From assembly GCA_023396225.1 (NCBI GenBank), contig JAEWWT010000024.1:248001-312000 (forward strand): 64,000 nucleotides of DNA, in the 5' to 3' direction. The DNA is from Bacillota bacterium. GTDB taxonomy: Bacteria > Bacillota > Clostridia > Oscillospirales > Ruminococcaceae. The position numbers and the translations under genes were made by a program. Shown here piece after piece: positions 17,883 to 25,732 of this stretch. How positions within the stretch are numbered: position 1 is the first letter of the stretch; every line of letters begins with the position of its first letter. The notes beneath the pieces are model-generated. The model had not been told where the DNA came from and did not search any database. It worked only from the letters and a program-made list of their open reading frames with translations.

Positions 17883-20156
17883 TTAGCCTTCATCTTTTAT
17901 AATAAAGTAAACCTCGACGATTGTTCCAACAGGAACAACACATCCTTCACCGTAATTCTGTGAAAATGCAACAGAGCTTGAGTTATGTGATGCTCCGTCA
18001 CCTGACTTGAAATTGAGGTTTGCTTCTGTCAGAATTCTGTTGACTTCATCAACCGGTTTGCCAATGATATTCGGAACAGTTGTATATTCAGTTTCCTGAT
18101 TTTCTTCTGTATAAAGAATAATCTTTCCATTTCTAGGAATTGATGAAGCTGTTGACGGAACTTGTGTAATAACTGTAGTTCCACTTCCAAGAACAGTAAC
18201 CTGAAGCCCAAGCTGTTCAAGAGTTTTCTTTGCCATGTCAACATTTCTGCCCTGAACGGATGGAACTGTAATATCCATTTCTGCAAGTTCTTCCTCAGTA
18301 TATTCAGGATAATATCCAAGATAAGGGAGAGCTTCCTTAAATACATTTGAAACTACAGGAGCAGCAACAAGACTTCCGTAATATTCTTTTCCCATAGGTT
18401 CATCAACCATAACAAGCATTATGATTTCAGGATCATCAGCAGGAGCAAATCCAACATATGATGAAACATAGAGGTCTTCTCTGTTCTGGGCATTGTTTTC
18501 ATCCTGCTTCTGTGATGTACCGGATTTTCCTCCGATTTTATAACCCTTGATGTAAGCGTTTGAACCACCCTTGTTGTTTACAACCGCTTCGAGAACACCT
18601 CTCATGGTTGCAGATGTTTCTTCTGAAATAACCTGACGTCTTGCGTTAGGTGCCGTTGTTTTAACAACGTTTCCATTAGGATCTACTATTTTGCTTACAA
18701 CATAAGGAGTCATGAGATATCCGCCGTTTACTACAGCAGCATATGCAGTTATCATCTGCATAGGTGTAATTTTATTTGTCTGACCAAAGGAACTTGATGC
18801 AAGTTCAACAGGTCCCATACTATCAGGTGATACGAACAAGCTTGTTGCCTCACCTGGAAGGTCAATTCCTGTAGGCTCAGTAAATCCGTATGCTTCAAAG
18901 TATTTAGAAAAATTCTCAGCTCCGAGTTTTTCACCGATCTGAATGAAAGCAGGGTTGCATGAATTAGTCATTGCAGTTGTAAAATCCTGAACACCATGCG
19001 AATAATTTGCCCAGCAATGGAAAGTTGTATCCCTTACTACATATGTTCTGTTGCAGACAAATGTAGAGTCAAGTGAAACAGCCTTTTCTTCGAGTGCGGA
19101 ACTTCCCGTAACAACCTTAAAAACAGATCCAGGATAATAAAGTTCTGTGATAGCTTTATTTTTCCACTGCTTTTCTCTGATTGTAGCATAAGCAGTATCA
19201 TATTCTTCTTCATCAACAATAGCGTCAAGATACTGCTTATCCTTATCGAAAAAGATTGAGTTTCTGTCGTTCAGGTCATAACCGGGCGTACTAGCCATTG
19301 CAAGAATTGCACCTGTTTTGACATTCATTATAATTCCACATGCACGGTTTTCAACCTCATGAGTTTCAATTGTTTCCTCAAGATATTTCTCTACATAATA
19401 CTGCAAAGTCATGTCAAGGGTAAGATAAAGTGAGTTTCCGTCCTGAGCTGCATAAATCTTGTCATTTTTGTATGGCATTTCTCTTCCCTGTGCGTCTGTA
19501 GCAGAAATTACTTTTCCGTCAACGCCTGAAAGATATTCATTATAATATGATTCAACACCGTATATTCCGTCGCCTTCATAGTTTGTAAATCCTATTACAG
19601 CGGCAGCAAGCTCTCCCTGCGGGTAATACCTTTTTGTATCCTGTTCAGTGTATATAAGATTACCGATAAGATCTTCTTCGTCAGCACGCATTAATATCTT
19701 GTCAGCAACAGGCTTTTCCACAAGTTTCTTAACACATACCCATTGTGTTGTAGTCTTTTCAAACTTTTTTACAACGTCATCATATGTAACTTCTCCGAGT
19801 TCTTCACTTAGAATAGTAGCAGCCGCATCAAGCTGACGCTGCTGTTCTGTCTTGTCTGTTCCTTCAGCAATCTTTTCATTGTCAAGGTTTGATAATGCAT
19901 ATGGGTTAATTATTATTGAGTAAACAGTCGCAGACTGAGCAATAATTTTCCCGTTCATGTCGTAAATGCTACCTCTGTTGGCGCTTACTGTAGTGCTTCC
20001 AAAGTGATTTTCATTTGCAAGAACCTGATACTTTTCATTATCGGTAATTGAAGTTCTAAAAAGACTCACTACTATAAAGCAGGCAAAAGCCAAAAGCATA
20101 AACAGCACCCAGATATTAAGTTTTCTTTTCATTTTGCTTGTTGGCTGATAAGACAA
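17883..20156 (-). CDS. Class B penicillin-binding protein with two PASTA domains (FtsI/SpoVD type)
   Basis: Bitopic D,D-transpeptidase. A membrane anchor at about 12-34 is followed by the dimerisation domain starting near RGSIYDMNGKIIA. The transpeptidase motifs are SVFK at 344-347, SCN at 399-401 and KSGT at 544-547. Two PASTA repeats end the protein (ITVPSVQGRNVDMAKK and YTTVPNIIGKPVDEVNR). PASTA and length fit either vegetative FtsI/PBP2B or sporulation SpoVD. Its position as the only class B PBP in this dcw cluster favours the division role. The start is a TTG 8 nt after GAGAGGTG. Confidence 0.92.
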   Translation of the reverse strand: MSYQPTSKMKRKLNIWVLFMLLAFACFIVVSLFRTSITDNEKYQVLANENHFGSTTVSANRGSIYDMNGKIIAQSATVYSIIINPYALSNLDNEKIAEGTDKTEQQRQLDAAATILSEELGEVTYDDVVKKFEKTTTQWVCVKKLVEKPVADKILMRADEEDLIGNLIYTEQDTKRYYPQGELAAAVIGFTNYEGDGIYGVESYYNEYLSGVDGKVISATDAQGREMPYKNDKIYAAQDGNSLYLTLDMTLQYYVEKYLEETIETHEVENRACGIIMNVKTGAILAMASTPGYDLNDRNSIFFDKDKQYLDAIVDEEEYDTAYATIREKQWKNKAITELYYPGSVFKVVTGSSALEEKAVSLDSTFVCNRTYVVRDTTFHCWANYSHGVQDFTTAMTNSCNPAFIQIGEKLGAENFSKYFEAYGFTEPTGIDLPGEATSLFVSPDSMGPVELASSSFGQTNKITPMQMITAYAAVVNGGYLMTPYVVSKIVDPNGNVVKTTAPNARRQVISEETSATMRGVLEAVVNNKGGSNAYIKGYKIGGKSGTSQKQDENNAQNREDLYVSSYVGFAPADDPEIIMLVMVDEPMGKEYYGSLVAAPVVSNVFKEALPYLGYYPEYTEEELAEMDITVPSVQGRNVDMAKKTLEQLGLQVTVLGSGTTVITQVPSTASSIPRNGKIILYTEENQETEYTTVPNIIGKPVDEVNRILTEANLNFKSGDGASHNSSSVAFSQNYGEGCVVPVGTIVEVYFIIKDEG

Positions 20157-20202
20157 TAGGGTTCACCTCTCAGAATAAATATTGGTGTTTTAATGTAAAT
20201 AC

Positions 20203-20223
20203 GGGTTGCATATTCTGCAACCC
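20203..20223 (-). other. Intercistronic hairpin between ftsL and the PBP gene
   Basis: A perfect 8-bp stem GGGTTGCA/TGCAACCC with a 5-nt loop lies in the 137-nt gap. There is no T-run on the minus strand, so it may process or stabilise mRNA rather than stop transcription. Confidence 0.5.
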
Positions 20224-20293
20224 TTGTTTTAAACAGTGCAGAAAAGAATATAATATGCTTGGACTTCTGCCTATTTCTTTATATAATATTGTG

Positions 20294-20755
20294 TTATCCT
20301 CTTATATATTCCACAAAATCATCAAAAGCGTTTTTAATTCTGACAAATACATTGTTGCTGTCCTCAGGAATTTCAACAACATTTCCGCTTTCCATAGTTA
20401 TGTAATCAATCTGTGACTTATCAAGCTTCTGCATTCCCAGAACATTTTCGGCATATTCCTCAACGGTCTTGAGTGCGCTTTTTCCTTCTATTTCAGTCTG
20501 CATTCTGACGTTTTCACTGTAAAGAATATCAACCTGTTCTTCCTGATTAGCAATCTCAGCCTGCAAAGAAGCATTCTGAACCTTTCCATAAATAACTCCA
20601 CCCATAAGAACTCCTGCCATCATTGTGACAATAATCACTTTAGGTGCAGAACCTGTCTGTTCTCTTGCAATCTTTTTAACCTTTATGTCAGGAGACTTTT
20701 TTGGATTATAATCTTCGTATTTGGACAAATCATATGCAAGATTGTTGGCTGCCAT
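20294..20755 (-). CDS. ftsL: FtsL-like septum protein
   Basis: A 153-residue bitopic protein in the ftsL position between rsmH and the class B PBP. The cytoplasmic part is basic. One membrane segment (VIIVTMMAGVLMGGVIYG) is followed by a coiled coil (LQAEIANQEEQVDILYSEN) and a conserved end YAENVLGMQKLDKSQIDYI, typical of FtsL/DivIC proteins. It would join FtsQ/DivIB in the divisome. Assignment rests on position and architecture, because sequence conservation in this family is low. Confidence 0.82.
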   Translation of the reverse strand: MAANNLAYDLSKYEDYNPKKSPDIKVKKIAREQTGSAPKVIIVTMMAGVLMGGVIYGKVQNASLQAEIANQEEQVDILYSENVRMQTEIEGKSALKTVEEYAENVLGMQKLDKSQIDYITMESGNVVEIPEDSNNVFVRIKNAFDDFVEYIRG

Positions 20756-20767
20756 AATAAATCCCCC

Positions 20768-21688
20768 TTATAATTTTTCGATAATCCTTAATTTTGCACT
20801 TCTGCTTCTTTTGTTTACTTCAAGTTCTTCAGGAGCAGCTTCAATAGGCTTTCTGCAAACAAGCTTTCCTCTTGGCTTTCTGCCACAAACGCACTGAGGA
20901 AAATCTGGAGGACAAATACATCCTTTGCAGAATGAAGCAAAACGCTGTTTTACAATTCTGTCCTCAAGTGAATGGAATGTTATAACACAAAGCCGTCCGC
21001 CTGGCTTTAAAAGTTCAAATGCATCGTCAAGTCCCTTGTTAAGATGCTCAAATTCACAATTGACAGCAATTCTGATTGCTTGAAATGTTTTCTTGCATGG
21101 ATTCTTTTCACGCTTGAATTTTGCAGGTATTGATTGTTTTATAATGTCGGCAAGTTCAAGAGTAGTCTGGATTTCCTTGATTTCTCTTGTCCTTATAATG
21201 TTTTCAGCAATTTTTCTTGAGAATTTTTCTTCGCCATATTCAAAAATAATTCTTGAAAGTTCTTCAAATGACCATGTATTGACAATATCTTTTGCAGATG
21301 TTCCTTCCTTTGACATTCTCATATCAAGAGGAGCATCACTATGATAAGAAAAACCTCTTTCTGCATTGTCGAGCTGGTATGAAGATACGCCAAGGTCGAG
21401 TAGTATGCCGTCACATTCGAAAATGCCAGCTGAGTTTGCAATTTCTCTTATTTCTGAGTAGTTTCCTCTAATAACTTCAGCATTATAAGGAGAAAGTCTT
21501 TCGGAAGCCACAGCAACAGCGTCAGGATCACGGTCAATTCCGAGAAGACGTCCTGTTGAAAGCTTTTTAGCTATTTCACAGGAGTGTCCGGCTCCGCCGC
21601 AGGTTCCGTCAATATAAATTCCGTCAGGCTTGATGTCAAGTCCTTCAAGACATTCATTCAATAATACTGAAACATGAGAAAAATTCAT
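20768..21688 (-). CDS. rsmH: 16S rRNA m4C1402 methyltransferase RsmH
   Basis: SAM-dependent N4-methyltransferase acting on C1402 of 16S rRNA. Motifs are HVSVLLNECLEGL at the N-terminus, the SAM loop YIDGTCGGAGHS, ILLDLGVSSYQLD, and FHSLEDRIVKQRF. A four-cysteine stretch (CKGCICPPDFPQCVCG) lies near the C-terminus. An upstream 33-codon extension of the open frame is not used: homology begins at the ATG at 21688. That ATG is 30 nt from GGAGG, but a hairpin fills the gap. Confidence 0.95.
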   Translation of the reverse strand: MNFSHVSVLLNECLEGLDIKPDGIYIDGTCGGAGHSCEIAKKLSTGRLLGIDRDPDAVAVASERLSPYNAEVIRGNYSEIREIANSAGIFECDGILLDLGVSSYQLDNAERGFSYHSDAPLDMRMSKEGTSAKDIVNTWSFEELSRIIFEYGEEKFSRKIAENIIRTREIKEIQTTLELADIIKQSIPAKFKREKNPCKKTFQAIRIAVNCEFEHLNKGLDDAFELLKPGGRLCVITFHSLEDRIVKQRFASFCKGCICPPDFPQCVCGRKPRGKLVCRKPIEAAPEELEVNKRSRSAKLRIIEKL

Positions 21689-21723
21689 ATTTATGACTAT
21701 GCTTCTGTAGGAAGCATGCCTCC
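21686..21723 (-). promoter_or_regulatory. rsmH ribosome site with intervening hairpin
   Basis: On the minus strand GGAGG (21719-21723) is followed by a perfect 7-bp stem ATGCTTC/GAAGCAT (21699-21717), then 10 nt to the ATG. Folding the stem gives an effective spacing of about 11 nt. A six-codon ORF (MLPTEA) also starts inside it. Confidence 0.5.
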
Positions 21724-21745
21724 TTTTATTTGATGGTTTGTGTAT

Positions 21746-21820
21746 TTTTGCTAAGCAAAATTTCGAACGGCAGTTCGAAAAGCACAAAACTCAGAGTTTG
21801 AAAGATTTATCTTTCAAACT
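21746..21820 (-). other. Three tandem perfect hairpins between mraZ and rsmH
   Basis: Within the 154-nt gap lie a 12-bp stem (21795-21820, AGTTTGAAAGAT arm), a 7-bp stem (21761-21780, TTTCGAA arm) and a 6-bp stem (21746-21760, TTTTGC/GCAAAA). They could attenuate or process the dcw transcript. The TTTTGC/GCAAAA mini-hairpin also occurs in the dispersed leader element at 32830. Confidence 0.6.
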
Positions 21821-21842
21821 TTTCCTTTGTTTTGAGTTTAAA

Positions 21843-22271
21843 TCAGAATGCGAGGTCTGCCATAGCGTCAGAAAGCATTTCGTTAGAAATATCACAGCTG
21901 ATTTTGTTAAATTTGGCTGTATCCCATATTTCTGCCCTGTTAATAACACCAAGGACTGTAACGTCATGTTCAAGTCCTGCATATTCACGAAGTTTCTGTG
22001 GTATGAGGACACGACCCTGCTTGTCTGTTTCAACAGGTGTGGCGTTGATGATAAACATCTTTGCAGCTTTGGCTTTGTCGCCTGTAAGTGTCTTTATCTT
22101 ATCTGTAAATATGTCCCACTCATTATTGGAATATACATACAGGCATCCGTCAAGTCCAATAGTGACGATAAAACTTATACCGAGACGCTCCCTGAGCTTA
22201 TTTGGGAAAGCCATACGTCCTTTTGCGTCAATGACGTGTTCATAAGTACCCATGAGAGAATTTTCTGCCAA
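21843..22271 (-). CDS. mraZ: Transcriptional regulator MraZ
   Basis: AbrB-like DNA-binding protein, first gene and repressor of the dcw operon. Two MraZ repeats are visible, each with the DxxGR signature: GTYEHVIDAKGRMAFP near the N-terminus and VETDKQGRVLIPQKLREYAG in the second half. The 142-residue length is normal. The start is either the TTG at 22271 (weak GGTG site) or the ATG at 22253. The N-terminal MAENSL extension favours the TTG. Phased binding boxes lie directly upstream. Confidence 0.93.
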   Translation of the reverse strand: MAENSLMGTYEHVIDAKGRMAFPNKLRERLGISFIVTIGLDGCLYVYSNNEWDIFTDKIKTLTGDKAKAAKMFIINATPVETDKQGRVLIPQKLREYAGLEHDVTVLGVINRAEIWDTAKFNKISCDISNEMLSDAMADLAF

Positions 22272-22339
22272 GCTTTATCACCACACTTTTTTATAAAAAT
22301 ATTATGTAACTAATAAATTGTGTTAAGTAGTAATGTTTT

Positions 22340-22397
22340 CACCACTATTCACCACTTTAACACCATTCATCACCACTTAAGTGTTATTATACACCAC
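22340..22397 (-). promoter_or_regulatory. MraZ operator: five phased TGGTG boxes
   Basis: On the minus strand, GTGGTG or ATGGTG boxes start (plus coordinates of the CACCAC/T) at 22340, 22350, 22361, 22371 and 22392. The steps are 10, 11, 10 and 21 nt, so all lie on one DNA face. One lies inside the promoter spacer and four just downstream of the start site, which fits autorepression. Confidence 0.85.
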
Positions 22398-22414
22398 ACT
22401 ACTTTAAAAAGCAA
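22386..22414 (-). promoter_or_regulatory. dcw operon promoter
   Basis: Minus strand TTGCTT, 17 nt, TATAAT. The spacer contains one MraZ box. Confidence 0.7.
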
Positions 22415-22715
22415 CCGCAATATAAAATTCACAATTAAATTAATAATGAAATTTTTTGTAATTTTTAATGCATTTTTACTAATCAATCCTTTTAAACGTA
22501 ATAATATACATAAAAAATACAAATAGTATAATAAATATATATAATGGCATTCAAATTCAAGTGATATTACTAATTTGTTACACATATTAGTAATATTAAA
22601 TAGTTTCTCTATAATAACTTTATGTAATATGTTATTAATTAAGTGTTGAAATCTGATTTTAAATGCTTTATACTATTACATAGTTGGAAGTATAAATAAT
22701 ATGCGAGGTAAATAA
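22415..22715. other. AT-rich intergenic stretch between mraZ and the HD gene
   Basis: About 300 nt of very AT-rich DNA separating the divergent mraZ and HD genes. The only signal seen is a forward promoter at 22646-22674 (TTGAAA, 17 nt, TATACT). No gene is supported. Confidence 0.6.
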
Positions 22716-23252
22716 ATGATAAGACCAATAGGATCAAAGTTAAGTCTGACAGATGAAAAACTGAATGAGTACAATAGTTTTGTCGACGACCTTTTTAACA
22801 ATGAAGTTGTTCAACAAATGAAGAATTATATGCAGCATGGAAATACTACAACTTTTGAACACTGTGTTAATGTATCATATTATAATTATCTTTTGTGCAA
22901 GAAATTCTCATTGGATGCAAGAGCTGGCGCAAGAGGCGGTTTACTCCATGATTTGTTTTTATATGACTGGCATACCTACAAGGGTGAGAATGGTTTTCAT
23001 GGGTCATATCATCCTAAGCTTGCCCTTAACAATGCATTGAAATATTTTACAATTTCTGACCTTGAAAGTGAAATTATAGAAAAGCATATGTTTCCTTTGA
23101 CCTTTTCACTACCAAGACATAAAGAAACGTATGTAATAGTATTAGTTGATAAGTACTGTGGATTGCTTGAAACAGTGCTTTTCAGAGTGCAGATTATTCA
23201 GCGTGGATTTACCAGAGTAAAGGAAAGCGTCAAGAGAGTTTTTGCTCATTGA
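22716..23252 (+). CDS. HD-domain phosphohydrolase-like protein
   Basis: A 178-residue HD-domain protein. The metal-binding pattern is visible: EHCVNVSYYNYLLC (first His), GGLLHDLFLYDWH (HD pair) and EKHMFPL plus VDKYCGLLE (later His and Asp). Such proteins hydrolyse nucleotides or phosphate esters. The substrate cannot be inferred here. Monocistronic with its own promoter. A weak GCGAGG site precedes the ATG. Confidence 0.8.
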   Translation: MIRPIGSKLSLTDEKLNEYNSFVDDLFNNEVVQQMKNYMQHGNTTTFEHCVNVSYYNYLLCKKFSLDARAGARGGLLHDLFLYDWHTYKGENGFHGSYHPKLALNNALKYFTISDLESEIIEKHMFPLTFSLPRHKETYVIVLVDKYCGLLETVLFRVQIIQRGFTRVKESVKRVFAH

Positions 23253-23432
23253 TTACTTGATTAGTTAAGTTTGCTGTAAATACTGACTCTATTGTGAGTA
23301 TATTTTTGAATGCCCTTTTGAAAGCATGAATGACATTACAACATTTGTGTTATAAAAAGGGGCTTTTTCTATTTTGCAACCAGACGTTACATAAAAAATT
23401 GCAGAAAAATTTAAAATGTTTATCAGAATTGC

Positions 23433-23461
23433 TTGAATAATATTATACGCCATGTTATAAT
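23433..23461 (+). promoter_or_regulatory. Promoter of the XRE membrane regulator
   Basis: TTGAAT, 17 nt, TATAAT, about 48 nt before the ATG. Confidence 0.7.
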
Positions 23462-23508
23462 GCAATTATGAAAGAAATAACAACAGCTTATTGAATGGAG
23501 TGTTTTAT

Positions 23509-24726
23509 ATGACTATAGAAATAGCAAACAGATTACAGCAGCTCAGAAAACAGAATAATTTTTCTCAGGAAGAACTTGCTGAAAAAATCGGAGTTTCAAG
23601 ACAGGCAATCTCCAAGTGGGAAAGAGCAGAAGCTTCACCTGATACAGATAACCTTCTTCTTCTCGCAAAGCTTTATAATGTATCACTTGATCAGATGTTA
23701 AGAACTGATGAATCAATTCTTAATCTCAATTATGATTTTAGAAATGTAAGTGAAAATAATACTGATGCCAAATTTGAGAACGACTCAAAGATTTCGCTTA
23801 AAAAAGAGGATTACGCTGTTAAGGAGGCTATGCCTGAAGGAAAGTTCACTAATATAGAAATATATCCTCAGAGCATTCCATCTGAACCACAGGGTTCACC
23901 TTTCTCAAATGATGAAGCATACACAAAGAATATTGCTGCTGAAGCTCCAAAGAGCGAATTTACAACAGCAAAGGAATATACTGCTGAAACAAGATCTGAA
24001 AAGATGCAGAATAATCCTGGATACTCATATCAGAATAACACATCATCGGATAGTAATACTTCCGGAAATAATCCTTACAGTCAGATGGGTATTGATTTCG
24101 GTAAAATGGGCAAGGATATCGGCAAGGGTCTTGAGATTGCAGGCAAAGAACTTGGCAAGGGCATAGATGCTTTAGGTAAAGAGATTAACAAGCAGATTGA
24201 AATTGCAAAGGCTGCTGAAGCAGAAAAGAAAAAGAACGGACAGCAGAATACAGCTGACAATTCATATAACTACAACTATAATTATTCTTATAATTACAGT
24301 GACAAGGGACAGTCAGAATATTCAGATCAAACTGAAAATTGCTGTTCGAAACGCAAACATAGGCGTAAGGATAAGAAAAAAGATAAGGTAACTAATCCTG
24401 CATATTATTTCCCTTACCCGATTTTTGTTACAATTATTTTCCTCGTTGCAGGTGTATTTCTTGATTGGTGGCACCCAGCATGGATGTTATTCCTGACAAT
24501 TCCACTTTACTATACAAGTATTGCTGCAAAGGAAAAGAACAAGCCTGTTATCTTCTGTTATCCTGTTTTTGTAACGTTTATCTTTCTTGCACTTGGTTTC
24601 CTTATAAATGCATGGGGATGGGCATGGATCGTATTTGTTTCTATCCCGTTGTTTTATATGTGGGCAGGCTCAAACCATAGAAATAATAATGAAAATCAAA
24701 ATAACTATAATCAATATAATAACTAA
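23509..24726 (+). CDS. XRE-family helix-turn-helix protein with membrane tail
   Basis: Residues 1-65 form a clear XRE/Cro DNA-binding domain (RLQQLRKQNNFSQEELAEKI, GVSRQAISKWERAEASP). A long low-complexity linker follows. Then comes a glycine/lysine heptad-like stretch with repeated GK.LGK units around residues 185-225 and a Tyr/Asn-rich region with YNYNY runs. A Lys/Arg cluster precedes two copies of a two-helix membrane unit (each FVTxIFLxxGFxxxxWxWAW-like, then IPLxY). It looks like a membrane-tethered regulator. Start chosen at MTIEIAN because GGAG lies 10 nt upstream. An ATG 18 nt earlier has no site. Confidence 0.78.
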   Translation: MTIEIANRLQQLRKQNNFSQEELAEKIGVSRQAISKWERAEASPDTDNLLLLAKLYNVSLDQMLRTDESILNLNYDFRNVSENNTDAKFENDSKISLKKEDYAVKEAMPEGKFTNIEIYPQSIPSEPQGSPFSNDEAYTKNIAAEAPKSEFTTAKEYTAETRSEKMQNNPGYSYQNNTSSDSNTSGNNPYSQMGIDFGKMGKDIGKGLEIAGKELGKGIDALGKEINKQIEIAKAAEAEKKKNGQQNTADNSYNYNYNYSYNYSDKGQSEYSDQTENCCSKRKHRRKDKKKDKVTNPAYYFPYPIFVTIIFLVAGVFLDWWHPAWMLFLTIPLYYTSIAAKEKNKPVIFCYPVFVTFIFLALGFLINAWGWAWIVFVSIPLFYMWAGSNHRNNNENQNNYNQYNN

Positions 24727-24730
24727 AATA

Positions 24731-24763
24731 ACAGCCGTACAAAAAACTTGTACGGCTGTTTCT
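24731..24763. terminator. Convergent terminator
   Basis: ACAGCCGTACAA pairs with TTGTACGGCTGT, then TTTC. It lies between the XRE gene and the YfcE-like gene. Confidence 0.8.
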
Positions 24764-24767
24764 AACG

Positions 24768-25310
24768 CTATATTGAATATTTTAGGATTTCTTCTCCATC
24801 AAGGCTTTTTATAATAAAAGTGTTGTCTTGAAATACCATGTAGCTGTGTTTATTGCCTTCTTTAGGAATTGCAACTGATCCCGGGTTAATATAAACATAA
24901 TTATCACAATTTTCAGCTTTAAGAACATGTGTATGTCCATGAATGAGAATGTCTCCGTCTTTCAGCATCGAAGGATTTGATGTGTTGAACTGATGACCAT
25001 GAGTGACAAAAGCCATCTTTTCGCAAAGATACAGAATCATATAGTCTGCAAGTACAGGGAATTCCAGCATCATCTGATCAACTTCAGCTTCACAATTTCC
25101 TCTGACACATAGTATTTCTTTTTTGTTTTCATTGAGAAGAGCAGCAACTTTTTTCGGAGCATATCCGTCAGGAAGGTCATTTCGTGGACCATGATACAGT
25201 ATATCTCCAAGCAGAATAAGCTTGTCACATTTCTCTGCAAAATATCTCTCCATCATTTTCTCACAGTAGGTAAAAGAGCCGTGAATATCTGAGGCAAACA
25301 TTAATTTCAT
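24768..25310 (-). CDS. YfcE/MJ0936-type metallophosphoesterase
   Basis: Calcineurin-like phosphodiesterase with the full metal-binding set: ASDIHGS (D, H), LLGDILYHGPRND (D), RGNCEAE (N), VTHGHQF (H) and HGHTHV (H, H). The size and YINPGSVAIPKEGNKHSYMV ending match the YfcE family, which acts on small phosphodiesters in vitro. Start is the ATG of MKLMFAS, 9 nt from GAAAGGA. A 9-codon upstream extension has no site. Confidence 0.9.
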   Translation of the reverse strand: MKLMFASDIHGSFTYCEKMMERYFAEKCDKLILLGDILYHGPRNDLPDGYAPKKVAALLNENKKEILCVRGNCEAEVDQMMLEFPVLADYMILYLCEKMAFVTHGHQFNTSNPSMLKDGDILIHGHTHVLKAENCDNYVYINPGSVAIPKEGNKHSYMVFQDNTFIIKSLDGEEILKYSI

Positions 25311-25383
25311 AACTAGAGTATCCTTTCTAAAAATCATATTAATTTACTGACATATTAAGCTATAGTTTGTCAATGCAGGCAGT

Positions 25384-25416
25384 AAAAAATCACTCCATAT
25401 AAAATAAAATGGAGTG
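25384..25416 (-). terminator. Terminator after tRNA-Ser
   Basis: On the minus strand CACTCCAT pairs with ATGGAGTG, followed by ATTTTTT. Confidence 0.8.
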
Positions 25417-25437
25417 GTTCCCTGACACAAAATAAAC

Positions 25438-25526
25438 TGGCGGAGACGGTGGGATTCGAACCCACGTGCCCTTGCGGACAACTTGATTTCGAGTCAAGCT
25501 CGTTACGACCACTTCGATACGTCTCC
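25438..25526 (-). tRNA. tRNA-Ser (anticodon CGA)
   Basis: Read on the minus strand the acceptor arms GGAGACG and CGTCTCC pair, and the 3' CCA is encoded. The anticodon arm is CTTGA-CTCGAAA-TCAAG with anticodon CGA (plus positions 25489-25491). The T arm contains GGTTCGAATCC. A long variable arm makes it a class II tRNA, as expected for serine (reads UCG codons). Confidence 0.96.
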
Positions 25527-25538
25527 AAATACCATAAT

Positions 25539-25567
25539 ATTATAGCATATCAAGAAAATAAAATCAA
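25539..25567 (-). promoter_or_regulatory. Promoter of tRNA-Ser
   Basis: Minus strand TTGATT, 17 nt, TATAAT, ending 13 nt before the mature tRNA 5' end. Confidence 0.7.
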
Positions 25568-25609
25568 GTATATTTCCAGTCGGGCATGTCTGTCAGGAAT
25601 ACAGTCATA

Positions 25610-25638
25610 TTGACAAACTTGTAAGCATGGTATATACT
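25610..25638 (+). promoter_or_regulatory. Promoter of the AraC-family gene
   Basis: TTGACA, 17 nt, TATACT, about 95 nt before the GTG start. Confidence 0.75.
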
Positions 25639-25732
25639 TGAAAAAAATATAGATCACTATGCAGAATTTTGCAGTAAATGCAAAGATTTCTTTTCTGTAA
25701 TAAGATATACTTTAATACAAGGGAGGGATAAC

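Noticed and set aside
21689..21787. 33-codon N-terminal extension of RsmH
   Set aside because: It covers the hairpin array, has no ribosome site, and RsmH homology starts at 21688.
21746..21820. Rho-independent terminator between mraZ and rsmH
   Set aside because: The stems are strong, but the minus strand shows no clear T-run after a GC-rich stem, and the downstream genes are essential and otherwise lack an obvious promoter.
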